Below are positions 45,546-56,238 of a stretch of 64,000 nucleotides of DNA, in pieces; position 1 is the first letter of the stretch; every line of letters starts with the position of its first letter. Position numbers and translations under genes: made by a program. Origin of the DNA: Lycorma delicatula (taxonomy: Eukaryota > Arthropoda > Insecta > Hemiptera > Fulgoridae); NCBI RefSeq assembly GCF_047948215.1, contig NC_134464.1, forward strand, positions 6,768,001 to 6,832,000. Reading direction: 5' to 3'. The notes under the pieces are model-generated. The model worked only from the letters and a program-made list of their open reading frames with translations. It was not told the DNA's origin and did not search any database.

Positions 45546-48435
45546 CTGAAAGTACAAATGATATGCTTTTTTAATTAAAGGTGTAATGTTCTTTTCTATT
45601 TGATTTTACGGTATACTCACCATGTACGTAACAAAAGGCATCCACATCATTTACACAATTTCAGGGCATTATGACACTGCATTGTTAACAAACTTAAGAC
45701 AGCAATAAAACTGAACAAAATTAATTCATTCCTAAATCCAGTGCTTAATATAAGCAACACAGCTGTGTTTTCAGCTGCATGTTTTGACCTGCACAGACAT
45801 GATTAATCTTGTCCATGAAGGTTCACTCTTCAGTACAGTATTAGACATGATGTCATAATATGTGACTATGATATGATTTAATTCATTATTGTATATTTAT
45901 AGCTTAAAAATTATGTTAACAAAGTTAAACAACAAAAAATGAGCTAACAAAATACAATATAGAGCTTAAAATGCTAACTATGCATTGAAAAATGAAAAAA
46001 AATCCTTTAATTAAAATTTTAAAATGTTTCAAAAATGGTAGGCGATAGCAATATTTTGAGTTCATATTCGTTTTCAACATCAAAAATCATGTTTGTCAAG
46101 TTAACTTTATTTTTCAAAAGTAAAATTGTAGAAAAGCAACTGAAATATCAAGATTTTAAAATGTAAACATGTTTACAAATGTAAACATGAGCAGAATGAC
46201 ACTAAATTTGCACCAATTGTTAAAGTTAAAGCATTAATTAAGGAAATAAATAAAAATTTTATACAGATCAATACATATGTATATCATGTCAGGAATGGAT
46301 AGATATGCTATCTATTGGTTGAAAAAACGAATTTTCCCAACATTTATCTGCATAGAGCAAGGTAAAATCCTTGATCAGATCAGCATCTCAAAATACATAA
46401 TTAAAGACAAAAAAAAATAAATAAATAAAATTCATAAAATCAAAAATAAATTTTATTAAATTGCATATTAATTATTATATATACATATATACATACATAA
46501 GTATACAAATACCTGAAATAATATTAAGATAAAATATGTGAAAGTGATACTAAATATAAAAAATAAATCACAGAGACAGTGAAAAATTATTTAAGCACAT
46601 ACTTAACTATGATGTTGAGTAAAGAAAAATCAGGTTTTTTAAAATTTTTTAATAAGTATTGTAAAAAAATTCATTGACAATAATATTGTATTTTAAATTG
46701 GAGGGGAAATTTTTTAAATGGTTTAATAATTAATTAAAAATGGAAATTTCAGCATAATAAACTGAACTATTGTGTTGAGTTAACATGAAAACAGTTCTGT
46801 TGCCTAGTTTGATAGAGAGGTTGATATTATTATCAGAAACATCAATGAAAAATCATAAAGAATGATTTAACAATCTTCCAGTGATACACAAGAAAAACTA
46901 AAAGTCATGGTATTTGAATTCAATGGTAAAGTACCAGTTTGAAGAATAGATAAAGGAGAGAGAAGTGTGGGAGAAGGTGGAGGAAAAACAGTTTTGGTTG
47001 TCAGCTTTCCATCTATCCTGAAAAAAATTTAAAAAATACTGTAACAAAATAAAAATCATTAAAAACTGTATTTTATTTTTAATTTAAAAAGTTAGTTATA
47101 TTAAAAAAATAGAATAAAAAGTAATAAAATAAAAACGGGGAAGTTCTTTCCTTAGAATTTTGATAGTGTACTGAAGACTTATAAAAGGTAGAATGATATA
47201 CCCATATACTACCTGTCAAAAAACAGCTTAACAAAATAAATAAATATATAAAAAGAACTGTGATGATAGTAGTACGATCTATAAATTATATTATTGACCA
47301 TTATGGACATAGCTATCAAAAAATGCTAACAAGAATTGCATCCAGCATTCTTAACTTAGATAATTTGCAGGAACCAGCTCATTGTATGGGCTTTGACCAT
47401 TAGAAATTCTACTACTTGAAAATTTTCCATTTCCATGAGTTTACTTTCTGAAACATTCCAAATGTTAGGAATCATCAGGTTGTATGGGATGAGTTTACAG
47501 TAATGCTTTGTCTTGTATACATAGGACTCACTGTTTATTATTAATTACAATGGTATAAAAGAGTTGATTTATTTTTTGACCCAGAAGTAAAAATGATTGA
47601 ATCTAATAACATTTTCATGCTGATTTCAGATATAGTTTCAGTATTAGTCAAGTAAAGATTTTTAGAGACAGATGTTTTAATTTTACAACATAACAAATTT
47701 GAAATGCATTCTTAGTGTAATATAATCTTACCTAAAAAGTACTAATGTATGATTTTCTATGATATTTTGCATCATGAGCATTTCTTTTTAGGGTCCAACA
47801 ATAGTCAGCTAGTATGCTCAGACACCACTAGTCCTATTATTGCTTTTCTAAATCTTAAATATCCATTCATCATTTACGTCACAGAACGAAACACAAGGGT
47901 AGTGGGAGTTTATTTTTTTAAATTATCTTACTAATTGCAGAACCTGGACAAATATCCCTTGCTGCTGTGTCTTTTGTTTGTTGGATGGGTCATTACAGGT
48001 CATTATTTATTTAGTGGCGGTTATAGATATTGTGTTTTATTTCTGGACGGAGTTGGTGTTTGCATTCCGGTCCTTTAACCAAGAGAAATAATTGACTGGG
48101 ACTGATCGTAGGAGACTAAGCGCATATGAGTTTCATACTACCGGCATGATTTCCCTTCAGTCCGTCCCCTGAAGTCCTTTCGGTGCTAGCGCCTTTCAGC
48201 CTAACAAGAATACGCCTTCCAAGGCCCTAGTGCTTGAAGGAAGCAGAAAGCCCCGTGTATGATTGCACAACGGTGGAACTCAATGTTTGCTCACTACCTG
48301 TGATTCTCAGTTTGCTGACTAGAATTTAGAATTTATAATAGGATGCTTTCTGCTGAGCATTTCCTGGCCTGTTGAAAGGGTACAAATTAATATTGCTTTT
48401 TAAAGGTGGCGACAAGAACCCCACTGTTAGTTCTT
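45546..48435. other. AT-rich, CpG-poor sequence without recognised gene
   Basis: No coding or transposon signature was identified. The piece at about 47940-48400 is GC-richer and may be UTR of a retroelement. The open frame at 47749-47934 has no family features. Confidence 0.4.
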
Positions 48436-48500
48436 CTTTGGTTACTCATTCATCCTCTGAAGTATTATCTAAACGGTAGTTACCGGAGGCTAAACAGGAA
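48436..48500 (+). repeat. Isolated SINE 3' tail
   Basis: CATCCTCTGAAGTATTATCT and CGGAGGCTAAACAGGAAAAA match the end of the split SINE at 61390-61455 almost base for base. No SINE body stands upstream, so it is a tail-only insertion or part of a LINE that shares this tail. A short GA repeat follows. Confidence 0.75.
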
Positions 48501-48529
48501 AAAGAGAGAGAGAGAGTGAGAGGTAGTGC

Positions 48530-50400
48530 AGAGTTGGAATTCACCAACTACTAGACTGGTCTAATACGAGCTCCTACAAGTTTCGCTGTAATAGTGATTT
48601 TTGTTGTTTAGTTGCTTTGTAGGTGTGCGTAGTGCTTCAATTATTTACTTTGAGCAATCGTACATGGCGTAATTTAAAGTGAAAATAATGTTACAGTGAG
48701 TAAATAACGCATAAGACCGTGTGGTGGCAGCCAAACAGTAAGTAGTATTAAGCTAAAATAACATTAACTGGTGATATATTGTACTTAATTATAATATAAT
48801 TAACGATTTTATGTGTGTTATTATAATTTTAGTGATTAAAACAGTGATTTTAAGTGATATTAGTGTGTAATAAAGCACATTATTAACCAAACCGGACCGC
48901 CATTGTTACAGTGCTACCAACTGAGAGTTCAAGGAGGTTATAAGACCTCTTTGTTGTGTTAGACTGGACTAAAAATGGCGGCGCTCGTTGGTCTAATAAT
49001 GGCAGTTATACTTTAGAGCATTGACCTCTGAAGAGTGGAAAACATACAAATAGGGTTACCAACCCAAGTTTTATTACTTATTTTTTAGTTTTAAGTGTTC
49101 GATTTTAATTTTAGGACTGTGCACGGCCCCTAGGGGCGTAGAAAATAATCATTTTGATATATTTTTGGGCAGTTCACGAGTAGTTTGTGAACTGTATTAA
49201 ACACTTAGAATTTTTTCTAAGTTTTTCAAGTTATACAGGAACAAGACCTTTTCCCTTATATCTTTGGCAAGAAGCCCCCTAGCCCCAAACCCTTTTGGGT
49301 CTAGGCCGACCCTCCAAACTCCACCTACTCACTCCTTAAGTTTCGTGGGGAGCACTTTTCTCAACTCCCCTGGACCAAAATTTTAATTTCTACCCCTCTT
49401 CCAAAAATTCTACTCCTTCTCCCCTCTTTCGTACCCACCTTTCCTTTATCTTGTGACTCAAAATCTAACGGAATTAAAACCTCCGGAAATTTGGGAATAC
49501 CCGTAAGGAAAACCCAGAAGTCAAAAACAACCAGAACAAAAGACGCAGAGGCCAATAATGGTGCAAACATAATATCGGAGTTGTACTTTTAATTGCAAAA
49601 CAAGGAACCCGACCGTCAAACAGACATGGATGAAACCTTAGAGACAATTGAAGACAAGAACATAACTAATACAGATATGAGTAAAGGCGAGAAGGAAAAA
49701 AGAACTAAGCGCTGGTTCTCAACTTCGAGTTGTGAATCGGAAACAAGCTACAATAGTGCGCTGGACGATGTACTAGCGGCAGTCAGTGCAATGGCGGAGG
49801 TAAGCGCCAGACAGAGGCCAAAGAAACAAGTGAAGGTAGTTACTGACAAGATGGAAGTAATTGCCAAGGAAGACTTTTTTCACTTGACAAACATGTCAAG
49901 TATTCAGAGCATTCTCCCACCGGATTGCTCCACGCAGCTTAAGCATGTAGCATCGACTGGGACGTCAGGCACTACGTCAACAGCTTGAAAAAATAAAACA
50001 CCTAACTCAAGGCGTGCGTTTAATAATTTTTTCCGAGCAAGCCCACCTGCTCCCACGTATCCCCGCTCGAAACAACAAATCTAAATGCTCCTAAGTCAGA
50101 CCACCTTCGAGGTTGAAGCTAAATTGCTTCCCAAACCTGCCAGAGAATCCAGAAAGTTTATTAGCAATACGAAATAAGAATTGGGAAACCGACACACAAA
50201 GAAAACGTCCTTATTTAGCCAACGGTGGCCCTCCTGCAACACACTACGTCGCTGTTCCGTGAAACACTTCGCAGCAACGCAGGTTGACTGACTGACTGGC
50301 ACCGATCGTTGTCCAGCCCCAACGACGTGTACATAGAACACTGTCCTTGCAGAAAATCGGTACCGGTAATGCAAATTGCAGGTTTACAGTACGAGGACAG
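48530..50400 (+). mobile_element. Jockey-like LINE (LINE F), 5' UTR and ORF1 start
   Basis: After about 1.1 kb of UTR-like sequence (48530-49620, including C-rich 49260-49450) an ORF1-like frame starts at ATG 49626 and ends at 49988. Its product is charged and low-complexity (MDETLETIED..., SALDDVLAAVSAMAEVSARQ, a Lys-rich patch), as in the N-terminal part of jockey Gag-like ORF1 proteins. It has no zinc knuckle. A frameshifted continuation to about 50400 is likely, after which the sequence runs into a minus-strand jockey element. The assignment is by position and style only. Confidence 0.5.
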
Positions 50401-51302
50401 AGGCCGATAAGAACCTCACTTGGTTAGCTCATGTCTCCCATGACCCGTTGACTAGCCTTCATTTCTGATCCCTATGCAGCCTTTTGCAAAGTCGAGGTCA
50501 GGTACTGCGTCGCAACATCGATGTTGTTGGAAACATTCAGGTATAATTTACAGGAATAATTAGTTCGATTTCAACCCAGTCTCGATACGAGACCCAGTCT
50601 TTGTACGTTTTTATATGTCGTCTTAGTATCTTGGTCGATAGCATAAGGGAGGTTCTTCCACCTTATCACTCCTGCACTGACAGTGAGCAGAATAGCAGAA
50701 TGGCCGGATGTTGAATGGTAGTTATTTCCAACCTCAGTGTAGGATGATGATACACCCGAAGTGACAAAGTAGAAGTAAATCCAGGATCACAGCCGGATCC
50801 GATTTTCAGTAGGTAGGTTGCATTCCAGAAATTACCCTCAATTGCTTTTTGACAATGTAACCCTTTAAAGATCTGCTTATTTTAACAACCAGCTGAGAGC
50901 CCCACAGAAGGTGGTTCGCGTTCCTGTCGCCACCCTCGATATACCACGAACCTAGTGAAGAGATAAACTCTAGAGTTTATCTAGATTCTGTATTGGCTAG
51001 AGAGTCCTAGCCAATACAGAATCTCAACCGAGCTGGCTTGCATGAGATCTGTCCTGTACTCCGTGATGATGCCGCGACGCATTTCAATGATCACCCAGCC
51101 GAAATTATGAGTAGCATGGTATAGAGAGAACTCACGGAGTCAAAAAAATTACATTACATGAAGTGCGTTTCCGATAGTAGGACGACACCCAGTGACTCGG
51201 AAACTATTAAATCCTTCAGTTCGTTTCCCCTACTAGCGAATCCATTTATATTCCAGGTAGCGATTCTTAGGAATTTGGACATCAACAAATGTTTATGATT
51301 AC
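50401..51302 (-). mobile_element. Jockey-like LINE (LINE E), ORF2 endonuclease part
   Basis: Minus strand from 51285: MSKFLRIATWNINGFASRGN (APE-type endonuclease start, with the 'ATWN-N-G' motif) and VVLLSETHF (catalytic Glu region). After a damaged stretch, GDRNANHLLWGSQLV and VISGMQPTY (the 'GD-NAKH-WGS' and 'PTY' motifs) lie near 50940-50820. Stops and deletions abound. The RT is absent on the left. Its ORF1 lies at 53330-53830, separated by a family C insertion. Confidence 0.75.
50962..51024. repeat. Palindrome and adjacent 18-bp hairpin
   Basis: GATAAACTCTAGAGTTTATC (50962-50981) is a perfect 20-bp palindrome. Immediately next, AGATTCTGTATTGGCTAG (50983-51000) and its exact complement (51007-51024) flank a 6-nt loop. 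They break the endonuclease frame of LINE E. Confidence 0.85.
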
Positions 51303-51316
51303 TTTGTAAGCAGGCT

Positions 51317-53315
51317 TATACATTGGTTTGTATGGCATTTCTCCCGCCGCCATCTCATTCGGTCGCCCTAAAGCATAAGACCGAATGTCTGTGCCACAAA
51401 CTACTACTGGGCCTTGAAACAGTAAGCGACCAGTCTTAACTAGCTCCTGGAGCTAACCTAATTGCGTGAGCAAACTAAGCGTGGTGCCACACACAACTCG
51501 CTTTGTGTCCTACCGCTCACTTGTCATTTATTACTAAAAAAAAAAAATCGGTAGGCGCACCCCGTCAACTAATAAAATATATATGACACTCAATAAATGA
51601 ATTTACATCGTCAAGAAAGCAATTCGCTGCCTCGCCTAGGTCGCTGAATGCCAGCAAGTACCTACCTGTTTACCACATTAAAGCGCTAGGAACTTTGTTG
51701 GCTGGTGGCTACCCATCACTCTCACCTAGCTTTCCCATAGCAGCACGGTAGGAATCATTTTTCCCCGAAAAACTACTGATGCAAATTGAACAACGTAACG
51801 GCATCAAGGAACAACCACACGGTCCGACAATGAGGCTCCTGTCACATTGACTCGCCGTTTATGAGTGGCTAATTTTCCCCTTGACCTCTAAGTTCCAGAG
51901 TATCCTGAGTTCTCCCCCTCCCAAGATCTGGACAGTCCAACATCATGTATTCGTTCGACTGGACCTCCCCGCAGACGCACAGCTCATCAGCTGCCAGACT
52001 GAACCGAAACAAATATTGGTTCAAGTTCGCGTGGTTGGAGAGCACCTGGGCACCCGTTTCCTTTAAAAACAAAGGAGAGGCAAACCATCCCCGTGTATAA
52101 ATATCCCCATGTTTCTGTATAAATCTATACAAGGAACTTCCCTTAGTCGTGGCGTGCCATTCTTGTTGCTATGCATCCATCGCGAGGCAGTAAAGCCTCC
52201 TACGCAGGCGGGAGATGGGCAACTGTTCGAAATTTAGAACCGGTGCATTGAGATCAGCGTTCCACTCCGGTACAGGCCCAGCCCAAAACCGCATCCCAAA
52301 TACCTTGGCCTTTCTGCCTCTTTGCAATTTCCACATGGCTGCCCGAACTTTTACCACTAAATCGATTGGGAGAGCCTTTCCCGATACGACGGTAGCCTCG
52401 AAGGAGGTTATTTTAAAAACACCATTGCACACAATTAAGGCTCTGCGCTGGGCACTCCTTAAATTTTGAACAAGTGCTCTCTATTCATATTCAACCTATG
52501 CGCTCAAACGGACGCCGCATAAAGGGTCATACTTTCAAAGACACATCGGTACACCATGTACATTTGACGGCCCAACAACTCATAGTCTTTCCAAGCAATC
52601 CTAATTTTATCCATCACTGAGACGGCGTCCGCCGTTACCTACCTAATGTGGTTGCTAAACAGCAACTTCTCATCAAAGAAAACACCTAGGTACTTATGAA
52701 CTCTAACTCGGCTGATTACACAGCCTTTACACTTAATGTGGGGGTTCCGACTCTACGTTAATTTCTCTGCACCCTTGAGAAGCATGTACTTCGTCTTGAG
52801 CACAGAAATCTTTAAATTTTCATATCCATCCAGCCCTCTGTGATCGACAAAGCCGCCTGCGCTCGATCTTCTAGCGTCGATCTCCGTCGTGAGTCACCAC
52901 GAATTAATTGGAGACAGTCATCGGCGATGGCCGAGACCCCTTCTGGGAATGTCAATCCCAGAAATCCGTCAAAGACCAAGTTCCACAGCAGGGACTGAGA
53001 ACGGAGCCCTGAGGCTTCCCCTAGTGACGGAGTTTTCCACATCTAGATGCGCATCTTTAAACACAGCCGTGCGATTAGACAAGTAATCACGTACTACGGC
53101 CTGTAGGGCTACGGAACATTACGACGTTCAAACGCATGGAGGACAGAACTCCAATACAAGAAAGGAAATGCCCCTTTTATGTCTACAGAGATTGCCAAAA
53201 TACATTTACAGTCGGCGCTTTCCATCTCGGCAAGAGCATTTATGATGCAATCCTCGGTACAAACCCCTTTCATGAAGCCATATTGGCCTTGATTTAGAAA
53301 ACAGTTCATATCGAA
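51317..53315 (-). mobile_element. LINE family C, copy 3, 5'-truncated
   Basis: Minus strand starts in RT (MNCFLNQGQYGFMKGVCTED, ISVDIKGAF). It continues with RSQSLLWNLVFDGFLGLTFP at 53042-52812, a C-terminal frame NLNQYLFRFSLAADELCVCG, then NEYMMLDCP at 52132-51869, and ends in the family 3' UTR. TTTGTAAGCAGGCT at 51303-51316 and TTTGTAAGCCGGCT at 53316-53329 form a 14-bp target duplication with one mismatch, so the borders are well defined. A second block of ORF2 (52432-52169) is also present. It separates the ORF1 and ORF2 parts of LINE E. Confidence 0.87.
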
Positions 53316-53329
53316 TTTGTAAGCCGGCT

Positions 53330-53830
53330 ATCAGATTTTCTGTATGGTGAATAAGAAATTCTGTGTTGAATGTAAGCTGCTTTAGCTTGCCCTCAGCAGT
53401 GTGTTGTTCAACAGCTGCAGCATACAACCGTTAGGATAGGTGTCAGGAACTCTAGTAGTTCTCTTAGCTAATGATAGTATGTTTGCTTTACGCAAGTCAA
53501 GGGTTGTGCAGACTGGTTTTTCGTAACCTCAGCTGAGTGGCAGTCCTAATACTGGGTAAAACCTTTTGTATTTGCTTTCTCACTAATGTTTCCTTATAAA
53601 CCCTGTAACCACTGTAGTTAGCTGAATGGTCAGAGTGGAAGAGCGCACAAACAGGCGGGATGTTTCTCTCTTTTGGACAACCAGCGGTCCGGTCCAATGG
53701 TTAATCTTTCTGATAACGCAGCTTCACCTTTTTCATTCCACCGTACTTTCTCTTTTTGATTTTGCTAAAACAAAGTCTTTTTAGCAGCATTGGTTACTTA
53801 GTCCATCACGCAACGCCAGTAAGAGAGGTA
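53330..53830 (-). mobile_element. Jockey-like LINE (LINE E), ORF1 C-terminal part
   Basis: The minus-strand frame 53697-53497 reads PKERNIPPVCALFHSDHSAN and YRVYKE, the degraded zinc-knuckle segment of jockey ORF1 (C-x-x-C...H-ANY-GC-VYK), with two cysteines replaced (F and Y). A continuation (YAAAVEQHTAEGKLKQL) follows in another frame to 53330. The ORF2 endonuclease of the same element resumes at 51285 on the other side of the family C copy. Confidence 0.75.
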
Positions 53831-55579
53831 GTGTAAAAATAGGCTCCGTTAACTCATTTATAAATTGTATTATTTATTAGTTATTTACAGTTTCTTATGA
53901 TCAGTGATCATTACGGTTTGGGTTTCTTTGTTCTTGTTGTGTTCTAGGCATTTTTGTATGAATATTAGTAATAATAATAACATATTTAGTTACGTAGATA
54001 GCCTAATTGGCTCTCTAGGCTAGCTTGGTGGCGGTTTTATTTATTTACACCGCTTTCAAGGAAGTGAACACTATTTCTTTATTAATCTTTTTGTTAGTTA
54101 AATTATTCTGTAGTTATTCAGTCTCGGATATTTATTATTTCTATTTTTATTATATTTTGTTTTCATTTTAGTTGGTGTTGCCATCGGCAATCATCTTGTT
54201 TATACTAGGTGGCTTGCTTTTGACCGATCGCTTTCGTTGGCCCGACAGTGGGCGTTGCTATTGGTTGATACTATTTACGTTTATTTTTGTTTACGAAAGT
54301 TTATAAACAAACTACTCATTTTTTTCCATTTAGTTAGGTTTTCGGTTTCTTTCAAACGAAGAGGTTGGGCAAGTTCAGACGGGGTAAGACTGCAAAACTA
54401 CTACTAAGATTAGATTTGATGACTCCTCTGGCTCCTCAGAGAAGTAGGAGGTCACACTGGGGATTTTTGGGGTGTCGCAAGGCCCTGTGTTAAAAGTTAT
54501 TGGACTAAAAATCAGCGTGAAACATTTTCTTAGCTATAACTGGAAACCAAATATTTCTGGCCTATTTTTTGTATGATTTTTTTTAAATATATATTTTTAT
54601 ATAACATGTCCTGAAATTCTTTTTTTTAGCTTCTTGTTTTTTGTGACACCTCTGTGCGTTTCCTGTTATTTTGTGATGTAACAGGGCTGCAATTTAGCCC
54701 GATAATAAATCTAATTGTGTTTGTTAATTAAAATAAAACGGCTGATATTTAAAATTTAAATGGCTTAAAGGTATTATAATAAAGAAAAATCGCATAAAAT
54801 AAAACATTTATATTTTAAAAATCTAAAAATCATCTACAACAAAATCAGTTATAAATTTACATATCTTTTTCCTTTTTGTTGTTGAATTGTAACATCAAAT
54901 TGCAATACGAGTATGAGACTTGTAGTACCTAAAAATAAAATTAAAAACCATTTTATTATTATTATTATTATTATTAAAACTATTCAATGAGCTTACAACT
55001 TTGTTATTTAATTTACGCTTTTTTCTCTTCTTCGACTGTTAAATTTCTAGTCTCGCTACTTGTAATGATCATTGACTTCTTTACAATTAAAAACCCCTCC
55101 TAAATTCAATAATTTGTCGCTCGTGTTTCATAGAATGTTTTTTAACCGTAATTATTAATTTTTTGATTCAGGTAATGGATCAATGTTTTATAATGAGCAT
55201 TAAAATAGATCCCTAAAGAGGATATTTTAGGAAATTTAATGTTATGAGAGAAAAGAAAAAGTAAGTATATTTAGAAATAGGCAAAATGCTCAAGAATTTT
55301 CAAAGAAATATTATAATAATTAAATATGCTATACGTTCAACGAATTACGTTTTTAAAAACATGAACTTAATTTATAAAATTATTACAGGTAATTGTTTAT
55401 GTCAAAATTTAACGATGTATTATCGAACGAGTCTACTAATACAAGGCGAAGAGTTAATTATACTTGTTAACTTGACGAGTTCCTGATTGAGACTTATTCT
55501 AATTCTTATGATTAGAATAAAGAAGACAAAGGTTGCAGCCGCATTACATTCTTTTTCACGGTATCTTTTCTGGAAACTA
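53831..55579. other. AT-rich sequence, partly perhaps an LTR remnant
   Basis: No gene recognised. A (ATT)n microsatellite lies near 54950-54975. The 55270-55579 part resumes the CpG-retaining character of the errantivirus region at 61.5-64 kb, and stands where an LTR interrupted by the SINE would continue (see findings). Confidence 0.35.
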
Positions 55580-55593
55580 GGGATAGGCAACAC
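55580..55593. repeat. Left target-site duplication of the split SINE
   Basis: GGGATAGGCAACAC, repeated exactly at 61458-61471, flanks the SINE halves 5.9 kb apart. Confidence 0.88.
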
Positions 55594-55804
55594 TAACCAC
55601 CGGGTTGGTCTAGTGGTGAACGCGTCTTCCCAAATCAGCTGATTTGGAAGCCGAGAGTTCCAGCGTACAAGTCCTAGTAAAGGCAGTTATTTTTACACGG
55701 ATTTGAATACTAGATCGTGGATACCGGTGTTCTTTGGTGGTCGGGTTTCAATTAACCACACATCTCAGGAATAGTCAAACTGAGAATGAGACTACACTTC
55801 ATTT
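55594..55804 (+). repeat. tRNA-derived SINE, 5' half
   Basis: Starts with a tRNA-like head (GGTCTAGTGGTGAACGC as A-box region; B-box-like GTACAAGTCCTAG, degraded). The shared body follows (GTGGATACCGGTGTTCTTTG; CACACATCTCAGGAATAGTC) and it stops at ACACTTCATTT, where the R1-type LINE begins. The 3' half is at 61365-61457. Confidence 0.85.
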
Positions 55805-56238
55805 TTTTTTTCCCCCTACTCCCTCGGGCCGGTTATCCAATTAAGTATACGCAGCCCGAGGAAGTGTCCTTTTACTCAAAGGAGGCCTACCCACCCACCG
55901 ACTGTATGTCCGGCACGTTAGGTCAGCCCCCCGGTCGGATCTTTTCTTTTTGTTTGCTTTACATTGCCTGCCTCAAATCCCCAGGGCAGGAACCGAGTCC
56001 GACTATGCCGTCCCCAGCCCCAGCCCCGGGAACCGGGTCTCGGTCTTTTGGTGTTGCCTGCCTCTAACCCCGCAGAAGGTAGCCAGGCTCGACTATGTCG
56101 TTCCCAGCCACCAACTACGAAGCCGGGTCTCGGTCTTTACATTCCCAGACCGATCTCGTAACGCCTACTCGCGGTCGTAGGTTTCATAAAGAGACAATAC
56201 TCATGAATATCCTAGTTCTACAATTACTTCAGTCTTTA

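Noticed and set aside
49361..49570. 69-codon minus-strand frame
   Set aside because: Antisense of the C-rich LINE 5' leader; low complexity.
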